Positions 27,541-35,592 of a DNA stretch of 64,000 nt are shown one piece after another. Numbering within the stretch: the stretch's first letter is position 1; each line of letters starts with the position of its first letter. The DNA is from Bacteroidales bacterium UBA4179 (lineage in GTDB: Bacteria > Bacteroidota > Bacteroidia > Bacteroidales > Dysgonomonadaceae), in NCBI GenBank assembly GCA_002381125.1, contig DFUT01000044.1, positions 62,001 to 126,000 of the forward strand, read 5' to 3'. Position numbers and translations under genes: made by a program. The notes beneath the pieces are model-generated. The model worked only from the letters and a program-made list of their open reading frames with translations, did no database searches and had not been told where the DNA came from.

Positions 27541-28764
27541 TTACACGTAACGCAATTGGGACAACTGAGACGGATCGAGAACATCAATTGCAACCTTTTG
27601 CATCTGCTCGGCGGTAATGGAATCGATTTTCTCCAACATCTCGTCAACAGAGTGAAATTCATTAAAATGTAAAAAATCCTTCGCCATACTCAATGCCACA
27701 TTTTCGTGGTTTTCGGCCGAAATCATCAATTGTCCTTTCAGTTGTTTTTTGGCTGTGGCCAGTTGAACAGGCGTGAGCCGTTCTTCTCTCAATCGCTGCA
27801 ACTCCTTTTCGACCAACTGCACACAGCGATCAACATATCGCGGGTTACAAGCAAAATACAAGGAGAAAACCCCCGTATCGGTATAAAATTCCGCATTCGA
27901 TCCCACATTATACACCAAGCCGTTTTTTTCGCGAAGCGCCATATTAAGCCTGCTGTTCATACCATTTCCTCCCAAAATATTATTCAAAAGATACAAAGCA
28001 TACCTGTCGGGATGATGCATATCGTAAGCTGTTCGGCCCATCATCACATGCGTTTGCACAATCCCTTTGCATTTTATCTCTTTTCGAATCGCCTTATCCG
28101 TCGGCTCAACTCTTTTTTTGGGCAAAATCCCATTAATCGAAACCGATGCCAAATGCTTTTCTACCTGCTTGACGATTTTAGAAAAAGGAGGCTTCCCCAA
28201 GAAAAAAAACACCATAGAAGCAGGGTTATATTGTCGCTCCGCAAAATCCTTCAGACGTTGCGTGTCGAATGTTTCCAACGATTCGGGATTTCCAAGGATA
28301 TAATGCCCCAACTCGTGCCCTGAAAACAAAAGATTTTCAAAATCATCGTAAATCAGATCTGCCGGGGTGTCGAGATAAGCATTTATTTCATCCAGTACAA
28401 CATCCCGTTCACGTTCGATCTGCGTCCGGGCAAACTCCGAATGAAACACCATATCGCTCAACAGATCGATGGCACGGGAAAAATACGCTTCGGGAAAAGC
28501 CGAATAAACAAACGTTTCTTCTTTGGTGGTGTACGCATTCATCTCTCCACCTACATTCTCTATTCGATTGATAATCTGACGGGAATTACGTCGTTTTGTC
28601 CCTTTGAACAACATGTGTTCAACAAAGTGCGCCATGCCGTATTCGTCCGGCATTTCATCCCGCGTCCCGGTGTTTATGGCAAATCCACAATACGATATTT
28701 CAGATAAATGCGAACTATAAATAATACGCAAACCATTGGTTAACGTATGCGTTTGATATTTCAT
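27541..28764 (-). CDS. M16 family zinc metallopeptidase (processing-peptidase-like)
   Basis: Zinc protease of the pitrilysin/insulinase clan, 407 residues, the short PqqL/MPP-beta-like form. The inverted zinc motif HFVEH lies near residue 45 and the third ligand in the ERDVVLDEINAY helix about 75 residues later. The second, non-catalytic half contains GGNGMNSRLNMALREKNGLVYNVGS, the Arg/Tyr-containing substrate segment of the family. There is no signal peptide, so it is presumably cytosolic; its natural substrate is unknown. The gene converges with hydA, 28 bp apart. Confidence 0.92.
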   Translation of the reverse strand: MKYQTHTLTNGLRIIYSSHLSEISYCGFAINTGTRDEMPDEYGMAHFVEHMLFKGTKRRNSRQIINRIENVGGEMNAYTTKEETFVYSAFPEAYFSRAIDLLSDMVFHSEFARTQIERERDVVLDEINAYLDTPADLIYDDFENLLFSGHELGHYILGNPESLETFDTQRLKDFAERQYNPASMVFFFLGKPPFSKIVKQVEKHLASVSINGILPKKRVEPTDKAIRKEIKCKGIVQTHVMMGRTAYDMHHPDRYALYLLNNILGGNGMNSRLNMALREKNGLVYNVGSNAEFYTDTGVFSLYFACNPRYVDRCVQLVEKELQRLREERLTPVQLATAKKQLKGQLMISAENHENVALSMAKDFLHFNEFHSVDEMLEKIDSITAEQMQKVAIDVLDPSQLSQLRYV

Positions 28765-28785
28765 GAATTTTCTCCAAATTACAAA

Positions 28786-29757
28786 TTACCGATCATTCAA
28801 TCGATTTACTCTCGAAACCGGATATGTACCTTCATAAAAACCAATGATATTCCGCACCATTTCAACAGCCATATTATGTCGATATTCTACGGTCTTCGTA
28901 GCTGCATGAGGAGTAAGAACCACATTATCCAATTCGAGAAGTTCGGGTGAGATATGCGGTTCGTTTTCGAAAACATCGAGTCCTGCACCCCATATTTTCT
29001 TTTCTTTCAGTGCTTTGACCAGCGCCTTTTCGTCTACTACATTACCTCGTGCCGTATTGATCAGTATAGCCGTCGGTTTCATCATATTCAACTGTTCTTC
29101 GCCAATCATACGAATCGTTTCGGGTGTCGAGGGAACATTAAGGGAGACGAAATCGGCTTCCTTCAACAACGTTTCCAACGATACATATCCGGCGTCATAC
29201 AATTTTTCGATAGCCTCATCGAGACGACGACGGTTATGGTAAATGATTTTCATGCCCGATGCCACAGCTCTCCTCGCCAAGGCTTGTCCGATGCGTCCCA
29301 TACCGATAATCCCAAGGGTTTTGCCGAAAACAGGCAGTCCGGCCTCGCCGTACATACCCCAACTTACCCCTTCCGGTGTACGAATTTTACGGTCGTAATA
29401 GGCTATGCCTCTTGCCGTAGCCAGCAACAACCCAAAAGCAAACTCGGCAGTGGGTTCCGTTACACTATAAGGAATATTGGTTACCGCAATCCCTTTCTTT
29501 GTGGCATAATCCACATCAATATTGTCAAATCCCACTCCATAATTCGAAATCAGTTCCAGCTTCGTTCCCCTGTCTATAATTTCTTTATCGGTATAAAAAT
29601 TGAAAGCAGGAATAAACACTTCAAAATCGGGGATTAACTGCATCACTTCCTCTTTCGTAAAATGCGATTTATCTTTTGGAAGCACAATTTTGTATTTGCC
29701 TTCCAACTCCTTCAAACCCTCGGGCCTCAAACGATATGCAGATAAAATTTTTTTCAT
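28786..29757 (-). CDS. D-isomer-specific 2-hydroxyacid dehydrogenase
   Basis: NAD(P)-dependent reductase of 2-oxoacids, related to glyoxylate/hydroxypyruvate reductases and phosphoglycerate dehydrogenase. Rossmann motif GIIGMGRIGQALARR, catalytic Arg in INTARGNVVDE, Glu in the FENEPH segment, and catalytic His in LTPHAATKT. I start at the ATG at 29757 (MKKILSAYRL); an upstream TTG frame adds 14 residues with no homology. About 323 residues, a normal length. It stands 21 bp upstream of the M16 peptidase on the same strand and may be co-transcribed. Substrate cannot be determined from sequence. Confidence 0.9.
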   Translation of the reverse strand: MKKILSAYRLRPEGLKELEGKYKIVLPKDKSHFTKEEVMQLIPDFEVFIPAFNFYTDKEIIDRGTKLELISNYGVGFDNIDVDYATKKGIAVTNIPYSVTEPTAEFAFGLLLATARGIAYYDRKIRTPEGVSWGMYGEAGLPVFGKTLGIIGMGRIGQALARRAVASGMKIIYHNRRRLDEAIEKLYDAGYVSLETLLKEADFVSLNVPSTPETIRMIGEEQLNMMKPTAILINTARGNVVDEKALVKALKEKKIWGAGLDVFENEPHISPELLELDNVVLTPHAATKTVEYRHNMAVEMVRNIIGFYEGTYPVSRVNRLNDR

Positions 29758-29819
29758 TTCAGTATTGCAAACTGTTCCATTAATATTAAAACGAGCCAAT
29801 TACAAAAAAGTTTATAAAA

Positions 29820-29857
29820 CAAAAAAGAGGACGCCTTTTTTCCGGACACCCTCTTTC
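29820..29857 (-). terminator. Terminator downstream of the tandem tRNA-Asn genes
   Basis: On the minus strand AAAGAGGGTGT pairs with GCGTCCTCTTT (an 11-bp stem with three G-T pairs) around a C/G/A-rich loop and is followed by TTTTGTTTT. It lies directly after the second tRNA. Confidence 0.7.
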
Positions 29858-29858
29858 G

Positions 29859-29932
29859 CTCTTCAGGTTGGACTTGAACCAACGACCCTCTGATTAACAG
29901 TCAGATGCTCTAACCGACTGAGCTACTGAAGA
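29859..29932 (-). tRNA. tRNA-Asn (GTT)
   Basis: On the minus strand all arms close: a 7-bp acceptor stem TCTTCAG/CTGAAGA with discriminator G, a D arm GCTCAGTCGGTTAGAGC, an anticodon arm TCTGA-CTGTTAA-TCAGA with anticodon GTT, a 5-nt variable loop, and a T arm with loop TTCAAGT. CCA is not encoded. It is identical to the copy 36 bp upstream. Confidence 0.97.
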
Positions 29933-29968
29933 ATCTAATTATTTATATGGTAAAAAACACGTTTCCCG

Positions 29969-30042
29969 CTCTTCAGGTTGGACTTGAACCAACGACCCTC
30001 TGATTAACAGTCAGATGCTCTAACCGACTGAGCTACTGAAGA
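29969..30042 (-). tRNA. tRNA-Asn (GTT), second identical copy
   Basis: Same 74-nt sequence as the copy at 29859-29932, including the flanking CGC just past the 3' end and AATCT-like flank at the 5' side. The two are probably transcribed together and are the product of a local duplication. Confidence 0.97.
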
Positions 30043-30183
30043 ATCTTTTTTCCTTTCCAAAAAGGCGTAGCAAAAATACTACATTTCTCGGAATAATACA
30101 ACATCTTCCAACAAAAAAGTTGAAGACAATCCGAATATCTCTTTTTAACGAAAAAGGAAGCTATTTTTTCAAAACTTTTTTCT

Positions 30184-30191
30184 TACCTTTG
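30184..30191 (+). promoter_or_regulatory. -7 promoter element before the pRiA4b ORF-3-like gene and miaA
   Basis: TACCTTTG matches TAnnTTTG and lies 33 bp before the GTG start at 30225. No -33 TTTG at the expected distance. Confidence 0.5.
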
Positions 30192-30224
30192 AATCGCAAA
30201 CAACCCTAATAAAATTTAAATATT

Positions 30225-30782
30225 GTGATATACAGATTTTTAATTTTATCGGACGAAGTTGAGAACTTCAAACGAGAGATCAAAATAGACGCCGACGCCA
30301 CATTTTACGATCTATACAAAGCCATTATCGACTGTACGGGATATAGCGATAAAGAAATGGCTTCGTTTGTCCTTTGTGACGACAATTGGCGCAAAGAAAT
30401 GGAAATTACGCTGGTAAAAATGGACACATCATCCGACGAAGATTCTTATTCGATGGAAGAATGTGTGCTGAGCGACTACCTGGAAGAGGAAAAACAAAAA
30501 CTCATGTTTGTTTTCGACTATTTTACGGAAAGGGCGCTCTATATGGAACTATCGGAAATCATTCCGGGAAAAAAATTAAAACAACCCCTCTGTACCCTTT
30601 CCAAAGGAGAAGCCCCTCCTCAGATCACGAATTTCGAAGAAATGACTTCCGATACCACTTCCCAGGATATGGATGAATCGTTCTATGGCGATGAAAGTTT
30701 CGATATGGATGAACTGGATCAGGAAGGGTTCGAAGGGCTAGACGACTTTTTAACCGAAATAGGAGACGACGATTTATATTAA
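30225..30782 (+). CDS. Acidic plasmid pRiA4b ORF-3-like domain protein
   Basis: A 185-residue protein of unknown function. The first two-thirds (IYRFLILSDEVENFKREIKIDADATFYDLY...) resemble the pRiA4b ORF-3/IS1096 TnpR-like domain found widely in Bacteroidota: a beta-grasp-like start, then ASFVLCDDNWRKEMEITL and FVFDYFTERALYMELSEI. The last 50 residues are very rich in Asp and Glu. The start is GTG at 30225, with no in-frame ATG nearby upstream. It abuts miaA (stop and ATG one base apart) and is very likely translationally coupled to it, although no functional link to tRNA modification is known. Confidence 0.8.
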   Translation: MIYRFLILSDEVENFKREIKIDADATFYDLYKAIIDCTGYSDKEMASFVLCDDNWRKEMEITLVKMDTSSDEDSYSMEECVLSDYLEEEKQKLMFVFDYFTERALYMELSEIIPGKKLKQPLCTLSKGEAPPQITNFEEMTSDTTSQDMDESFYGDESFDMDELDQEGFEGLDDFLTEIGDDDLY

Positions 30783-31691
30783 ATGAACACATTGCTCGTT
30801 TTGCTCGGTCCAACCGGTGTCGGGAAAACGGTAGGAAGCATACGCATTGCCGAAAAGCTGAGCAGCCCTATCCTGTCGGCCGACTCGCGTCAATTATATA
30901 AAGGAATGCCAATCGGCACGGCTGCTCCAACGCCCGACCAATTGAGCCGAGCAAAACACTATTTCGTAGGCATCCTCTCACCCGAGGAATATTACAGTGC
31001 CAGCCGCTACGAAGAAGAAGCCATCACCCTCATAGAAAAACTTCATAAAAAACATCCGGTAGTCGTCATGGTAGGAGGATCGATGCTATATATCGATGCC
31101 GTATGCCGAGGAATCGACGAGATGCCTACCATCGACGACGAGTTGCGAAAAGATCTCCAACAACTGTATCGCAAAGAAGGACTCGACCCCATTCGCCAAC
31201 AACTCAAGCTACTCGATCCGGTTTTTTATCGTCAGGTAGATCTCAAAAATCCCAAGCGCGTAATCCACGCATTGGAAGTTTGCCTTATGACAGGGAAACC
31301 CTACTCTTCCCTGCGCACGAACCTTCGAAAAAAACGCCCTTTCCGTATCGTAAAAATCGGTTTCACACGCGAACGCCAAGAATTATACGATCGGATCAAC
31401 GCACGCGTCGACGATATGATCGACAACGGTCTCATCGAAGAGGCGCAACAACTTTACCCCCTTCGCCATCTCAATTCATTAAATACGGTTGGCTATAAAG
31501 AACTTTTCGATTCCTTCGATGGAAAATACGATCTGAATACAGCCATCGAAAAAATAAAGCAGCACTCACGCAACTACGCACGTAAGCAACTCAGTTGGTT
31601 TAAAAGAGATAAGGAGATTCACTGGATTCATCTTTCGGATGAAAAAATCGACGTAGAAGCGCAGATAATGAAACAACTTTCGCATCTTTAG
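30783..31691 (+). CDS. miaA: tRNA dimethylallyltransferase
   Basis: Transfers a dimethylallyl group to A37 of tRNAs that read UNN codons. P-loop GPTGVGKT at residues 9-16, the DSRQLYKGMPIGTAAPT segment that binds the substrate tRNA anticodon, the HYFVGILSPEEYYSA motif, VGGSMLYIDAV, and the C-terminal YARKQLSWFKRD region. 302 residues, complete. It starts at the base after the stop codon of the preceding gene. Confidence 0.97.
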   Translation: MNTLLVLLGPTGVGKTVGSIRIAEKLSSPILSADSRQLYKGMPIGTAAPTPDQLSRAKHYFVGILSPEEYYSASRYEEEAITLIEKLHKKHPVVVMVGGSMLYIDAVCRGIDEMPTIDDELRKDLQQLYRKEGLDPIRQQLKLLDPVFYRQVDLKNPKRVIHALEVCLMTGKPYSSLRTNLRKKRPFRIVKIGFTRERQELYDRINARVDDMIDNGLIEEAQQLYPLRHLNSLNTVGYKELFDSFDGKYDLNTAIEKIKQHSRNYARKQLSWFKRDKEIHWIHLSDEKIDVEAQIMKQLSHL

Positions 31692-31703
31692 TCTAAAAAT
31701 CGT

Positions 31704-31711
31704 TATCTTTG
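31704..31711 (+). promoter_or_regulatory. -7 promoter element of rpoN
   Basis: TATCTTTG matches TAnnTTTG and lies 35 bp before the rpoN start. No -33 TTTG is seen. Confidence 0.55.
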
Positions 31712-31745
31712 CTTCTCAATTAACAATAAATGTAATCCTACGTAT

Positions 31746-33218
31746 ATGGATATGGATCTTAGGCAAGAACAGCAACTTAAACAGGTACAAAAACTTTCTC
31801 CTCTGCAAATGCAGGTGATCAAACTGGTGGAACTCAACTCTGTTGAATTGGAAGACCGAATCAAACAAGAAGTGGAAGACAATCCGGCATTGGAGACAGT
31901 TGATCATTCCGATACGAATGCCGACGACGAATACGACTTTCAAAACGACAACGATAAAGCAGAAGAAGACCCGGTTTCACAAGAAGATATTCTATTGGGA
32001 GATTATTTTTCGGAAGACGATATACCCGATTATCATCCGAGTTTTTCGTCATCGGGCGAATCACGTCAAAGAAATTTTGTTTATTCCGACGAAAAAACGC
32101 TCAACGAATCTTTGTTGGAGCAAATCAACCTGCTTCATCTTAACGAGCGACAAAAGATAATTGCCGAATACATCATCGGCAATCTCGACGAGAACGGTTA
32201 TTTGCAACGCGACTTGACGGCTATTTCAAACGATTTGCTCCTTCAACAACATATCGATGTATCGTCGCTCGAAATGGAAGATATCTTGTACGAGATACAA
32301 GATCTCGATCCGGCAGGAATTGCAGCACGCGATTTGCAGGAATGCCTACTGCTTCAGCTACAACGCAAAAAACCTTCGCCCGAAGTAAAAATCGCTAAAG
32401 AAATTCTGACCAACCATTTTGAAGAGTTTTCACGCAAACATTACGAAAAAATCATGCGAAAGCTCAACCTATCCGAGGAAGAACTGCGCGAGGCAATCAA
32501 TGAAATTACTTCGTTAAATCCAAAACCCGGAAGTTCGTGGATCAATTCGATGGAAATAGCCATGAGCAATATCACTCCCGATTTCATTGTCGAATCGGAC
32601 AATGAAGGAGTAATCATGTACCTCAACAACCAAAATATTCCCGACCTGAAAATAAACCGCGAATTTTTTGAAATGGCACAAGGGTACAATCAGAATAAAG
32701 AAAGCATGTCGACCCAAGACAAGCAAACCATGCTTTTCATGAAGCAGAAAATGGATTCGGCCAAATGGTTTATCGATGCAGTCAAACAACGACAAAACAC
32801 GTTGCAACGGACAATGGAAGCCATCGTAGCCATCCAGCACGACTTTTTTCTCACCGGCGACGAAACCAAACTCAAACCGATGATCTTGAAAGACGTGGCA
32901 GAAAGAACGGGATTCGACATATCCACTATTTCACGCGTAAGCAACAGCAAATACGTACAAACGAATATGGGCGTTTATCCGCTCAAATTTTTCTTTTCCG
33001 AAGGCCTCCAAAACAAGGCGGGAAAAAATGTATCGTCGCATGAAGTAAAGCATATCCTGAAAAAAAGCATCGAAAACGAAGATCCTTCCAAACCCTTTAC
33101 CGACGATCAGCTCACACGCATACTCAATCAAAAAGGATACAAAATTGCACGCCGTACCGTGGCCAAATATCGCGAACAAATGAATATTCCCGTAGCACGC
33201 CTGAGAAAAAAAATTTAG
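31746..33218 (+). CDS. rpoN: RNA polymerase sigma-54 factor
   Basis: Alternative sigma factor that recognises -24/-12 promoters and needs AAA+ activators. The Gln/Leu-rich region I (QEQQLKQVQKLSPLQMQVIKL) is at the N-terminus, followed by an acidic region II, the core-binding domain, an HTH around DISTISRVSNSKYVQT, and the C-terminal RpoN box ARRTVAKYRE near residue 473. 490 residues, normal for Bacteroidota. It has its own promoter between miaA and its start. No sigma-54 activator gene lies in this window. Confidence 0.97.
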   Translation: MDMDLRQEQQLKQVQKLSPLQMQVIKLVELNSVELEDRIKQEVEDNPALETVDHSDTNADDEYDFQNDNDKAEEDPVSQEDILLGDYFSEDDIPDYHPSFSSSGESRQRNFVYSDEKTLNESLLEQINLLHLNERQKIIAEYIIGNLDENGYLQRDLTAISNDLLLQQHIDVSSLEMEDILYEIQDLDPAGIAARDLQECLLLQLQRKKPSPEVKIAKEILTNHFEEFSRKHYEKIMRKLNLSEEELREAINEITSLNPKPGSSWINSMEIAMSNITPDFIVESDNEGVIMYLNNQNIPDLKINREFFEMAQGYNQNKESMSTQDKQTMLFMKQKMDSAKWFIDAVKQRQNTLQRTMEAIVAIQHDFFLTGDETKLKPMILKDVAERTGFDISTISRVSNSKYVQTNMGVYPLKFFFSEGLQNKAGKNVSSHEVKHILKKSIENEDPSKPFTDDQLTRILNQKGYKIARRTVAKYREQMNIPVARLRKKI

Positions 33219-33255
33219 TCTTATTAAAAAATCACTTCACCAAAATAGTAATCTG

Positions 33256-33867
33256 ATGAAATCATTGGCTCATATCATCTCCGCAATTTTTCAACCTTTA
33301 CTGATGCCCGTTTACAATGTATTGCTACTTTTTATTTATGCAGATCACTTTCGCGTCACTTATGCCGACCATTTTCTCGAAATCCTTCTCCCCGTTTTCG
33401 TGTTTTCGTTTGCAATTCCGTCCCTGTCCATTCTATTGATGTATCGCATGCGCATCATCTCCAACATATCGCTCGATATTCGTCACGAACGGTTTATTCC
33501 TTACATTTTTACCTTGATTTCTTATGGGTTTATGATATATTTTTATCAAAAAATGGGCATGCCCTTTTGGTTTATCATGCTCAATGTGGCATCAGTTATC
33601 GTGATGGCGCTAGCCATTGTCGTCACCTTTTGGTGGAAAATCAGTGCCCACATGTTTGGCGTGGGAGGATTGATGGGAGGTGTAATGGCAGTAAGCCATT
33701 ACGTGGAACACGTCACCCCCCATTATCTCATCATGGCATTGTTCCTGATTTCCGGATTGGTGGGGTCATCGCGACTATTGCTGAAAAAGCATACCCCTGC
33801 CCAGGTTTATACCGGTTTTTTACTCGGATTCACGGTTTCGTTCGTCTGCGTACGGCTGGGTGCATAA
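33256..33867 (+). CDS. Integral membrane protein, PAP2-like
   Basis: 203 residues with about six hydrophobic segments. It carries a weak PAP2 pattern: HERFIPY in the first third, KISAHMFG in the middle (where PAP2 enzymes have PSGH), and SSRLLLKKHTPAQVYTG at the end (where they have SRxxxxxHxxxD). The final acidic residue of the triad is Gln here and the lysine-rich first motif is reduced, so catalytic activity is uncertain. It is a typical small membrane protein encoded in Bacteroidota near rpoN. It starts 37 bp after the rpoN stop and is probably co-transcribed. Confidence 0.72.
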   Translation: MKSLAHIISAIFQPLLMPVYNVLLLFIYADHFRVTYADHFLEILLPVFVFSFAIPSLSILLMYRMRIISNISLDIRHERFIPYIFTLISYGFMIYFYQKMGMPFWFIMLNVASVIVMALAIVVTFWWKISAHMFGVGGLMGGVMAVSHYVEHVTPHYLIMALFLISGLVGSSRLLLKKHTPAQVYTGFLLGFTVSFVCVRLGA

Positions 33868-33897
33868 CCAACCGCAAAACATCCGTTTTAAAAGTAT

Positions 33898-33928
33898 TTT
33901 GTCGATAACGAAATAAGCACTATTTTTA
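33898..33928 (+). promoter_or_regulatory. Possible promoter of gcvH-purE-arabinose-5-P isomerase
   Basis: TTTG (33898-33901), a 19-nt spacer, and TATTTTTA (33921-33928), which differs from the -7 consensus in its last base. It lies 35 bp before gcvH. Confidence 0.4.
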
Positions 33929-33962
33929 CATCGCATTAAAAAAACCTTTTAAAAAAAAGCAT

Positions 33963-34346
33963 ATGAATTTTCCTGAAAATGTAAAATACTCTCACGATCA
34001 CGAGTGGATCAGAGTAGAAGGGCAAGAAGCTTATGTAGGAATAACCGATTTTGCACAAAGCGAATTGGGCGAAATAGTATATGTGGATATCCCCACCATA
34101 GGCGATACCCTCGAAAGTGGCGAAGTATTCGGCAGCATCGAAGCCGTAAAAACCGTTTCCGATCTCTTGATGCCCGTATCGGGAAAAATACTGGAAATGA
34201 ATGACGAACTGGAAGATGCGCCCGAATTGGTGAACAAAGATCCTTACGGCAAGGGATGGATCATCAAAATTGCCGTGCAAAAGCCCGAAGAGCTCGATAA
34301 CCTTCTTACGGCCGAACAATACCAAGACTTCATCGGCAAAAAATAA
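33963..34346 (+). CDS. gcvH: Glycine cleavage system H protein
   Basis: Lipoyl-carrying shuttle of the glycine decarboxylase complex. 127 residues, complete, with the HEWIRVE opening, the VYVDIPTIGDTLE strand, and the lipoylation lysine in GSIEAVKTVSDL. The other complex subunits (gcvP, gcvT) are elsewhere. purE follows 14 bp downstream; both relate to one-carbon and purine metabolism, and the set may be one operon with the isomerase gene. Confidence 0.97.
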   Translation: MNFPENVKYSHDHEWIRVEGQEAYVGITDFAQSELGEIVYVDIPTIGDTLESGEVFGSIEAVKTVSDLLMPVSGKILEMNDELEDAPELVNKDPYGKGWIIKIAVQKPEELDNLLTAEQYQDFIGKK

Positions 34347-34359
34347 ATACACAAAAGAA

Positions 34360-34866
34360 ATGAAACCGGTAGTAAGCATCATTATGGGCAGCACATCCGA
34401 TCTGCCCATAATGGAAAAAGCAGCCAAATTTTTCGAAGAGATGGAAATCCCTTTCGAAATGAACGCATTGTCGGCACACCGTACCCCCGAAGCCGTGGAA
34501 CAATTTGCCAAAAATGCACAGAATCGCGGCATAAAAGTAATTATTGCGGCAGCCGGAATGGCAGCCCATTTACCCGGCGTAATCGCATCGATGACCACCT
34601 TGCCCGTAATCGGCGTACCCATCAACTCCTCGCTCGAAGGAATAGACGCCCTGTTCTCCATCGTACAAATGCCTCCGGGGATTCCTGTGGCAACAGTGGG
34701 CATAAACGGAGCCCTGAATGCGGCAATCCTCGCTTTGCAAATCGTTTCCGCAAACGATGAACAACTGCAACAAAAGCTTGCCGACTATAAAGAAGGATTG
34801 AAAAACAAAATCACCAAAGCAAACGAAGAACTGGCTGCCGTCAAATACAAATTCAAAACCAACTAA
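34360..34866 (+). CDS. purE: N5-carboxyaminoimidazole ribonucleotide mutase
   Basis: Class I PurE, which converts N5-CAIR to CAIR in purine synthesis. The ATG at 34360 gives the usual 168 residues; a longer open frame upstream runs through gcvH and is not used. Motifs: IIMGSTSDLPIMEKA at the N-terminus, LSAHRTPE with the catalytic His, AAGMAAHLPGVIAS, and PVIGVPI. The C-terminus has a Lys-rich helical tail. Confidence 0.97.
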   Translation: MKPVVSIIMGSTSDLPIMEKAAKFFEEMEIPFEMNALSAHRTPEAVEQFAKNAQNRGIKVIIAAAGMAAHLPGVIASMTTLPVIGVPINSSLEGIDALFSIVQMPPGIPVATVGINGALNAAILALQIVSANDEQLQQKLADYKEGLKNKITKANEELAAVKYKFKTN

Positions 34867-34876
34867 TCCCATTGCA

Positions 34877-35491
34877 ATGTCAATTATGAATCTCGAGGAA
34901 ATACAATTGATTATCAACCGCGAAGCCAATGCTATTTTGAATATTCCCGTAACCGAACAATACAACAAAGCCGTAGATTTAATCGTGGAACACGTACATA
35001 AGAAAAAAGGGAAACTCGTTATTAGCGGTATGGGAAAAGCCGGCCAAATCGGTCAGAATATTGCCACCACTTTTTGTTCTACCGGCACGCCGGCCATTTT
35101 TTTGCACCCCAGCGAAGCCCAACACGGCGATCTGGGTATTCTTCAAGACAACGACCTGCTGCTTTTGATTACCAATTCGGGCAAAACCCGCGAAATTATC
35201 GAACTCGTCGATCTCGCCCGAGGCATGTATGCCGCTGTTCCCATTATCGTCATCACCGGCAACAAAGACAGTGTGCTGGCAAAAGAAGCCAACGTTCTTC
35301 TCCTTACGGGAAGCCCGGCCGAAGTATGCCCACTTGAACTTACTCCCACCACATCAACAACCGTTATGACCGTAATGGGAGATATACTTGTGGTTGAAAC
35401 CATGAAGCGAATCGGGTTCACGGCAAAAGAATATGCCAAACGCCATCATGGTGGATATCTGGGCGACGTGTCAAGAGAAAAAAGTAAATAA
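34877..35491 (+). CDS. Single-domain (SIS only) arabinose-5-phosphate isomerase, KdsD/KpsF-like
   Basis: Sugar-phosphate isomerase of 204 residues that interconverts ribulose-5-P and arabinose-5-P, the first step to Kdo for lipopolysaccharide. SIS motifs: VISGMGKAGQIGQ, HPSEAQHGDLGIL, ITNSGKTREI, and the C-terminal KRHHGGYLG. The two CBS domains of E. coli KdsD are absent; a working single-domain form is known in Bacteroides. The start could be 34877 or the ATG three codons on. Ends at the strong bidirectional terminator at 35532-35566. Confidence 0.85.
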   Translation: MSIMNLEEIQLIINREANAILNIPVTEQYNKAVDLIVEHVHKKKGKLVISGMGKAGQIGQNIATTFCSTGTPAIFLHPSEAQHGDLGILQDNDLLLLITNSGKTREIIELVDLARGMYAAVPIIVITGNKDSVLAKEANVLLLTGSPAEVCPLELTPTTSTTVMTVMGDILVVETMKRIGFTAKEYAKRHHGGYLGDVSREKSK

Positions 35492-35531
35492 GCTGCATAA
35501 TTCGTTTGTTATAGCGGTTTACGCTTGAGAT

Positions 35532-35566
35532 GAAAAACCCGAAAACAGTGCGTTTTCGGGTTTTTC
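35532..35566. terminator. Bidirectional terminator between the isomerase gene and yidC
   Basis: A 15-bp perfect stem GAAAAACCCGAAAAC (35532-35546) with GTTTTCGGGTTTTTC (35552-35566) and a 5-nt loop. A/T-rich ends give U-rich tails on both strands, and the flanking genes converge. Confidence 0.9.
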
Positions 35567-35592
35567 ATTCTTATCGTATTATTCCCGGTTTA

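Noticed and set aside
29859..30042. tRNA-Asn pair as an integration attachment site
   Set aside because: No integrase gene, no partial tRNA duplicate elsewhere in the window, and no foreign block beside it.
34270..34359. Longer N-terminus for purE
   Set aside because: The extension overlaps gcvH and has no homology; the 168-residue form matches the family.
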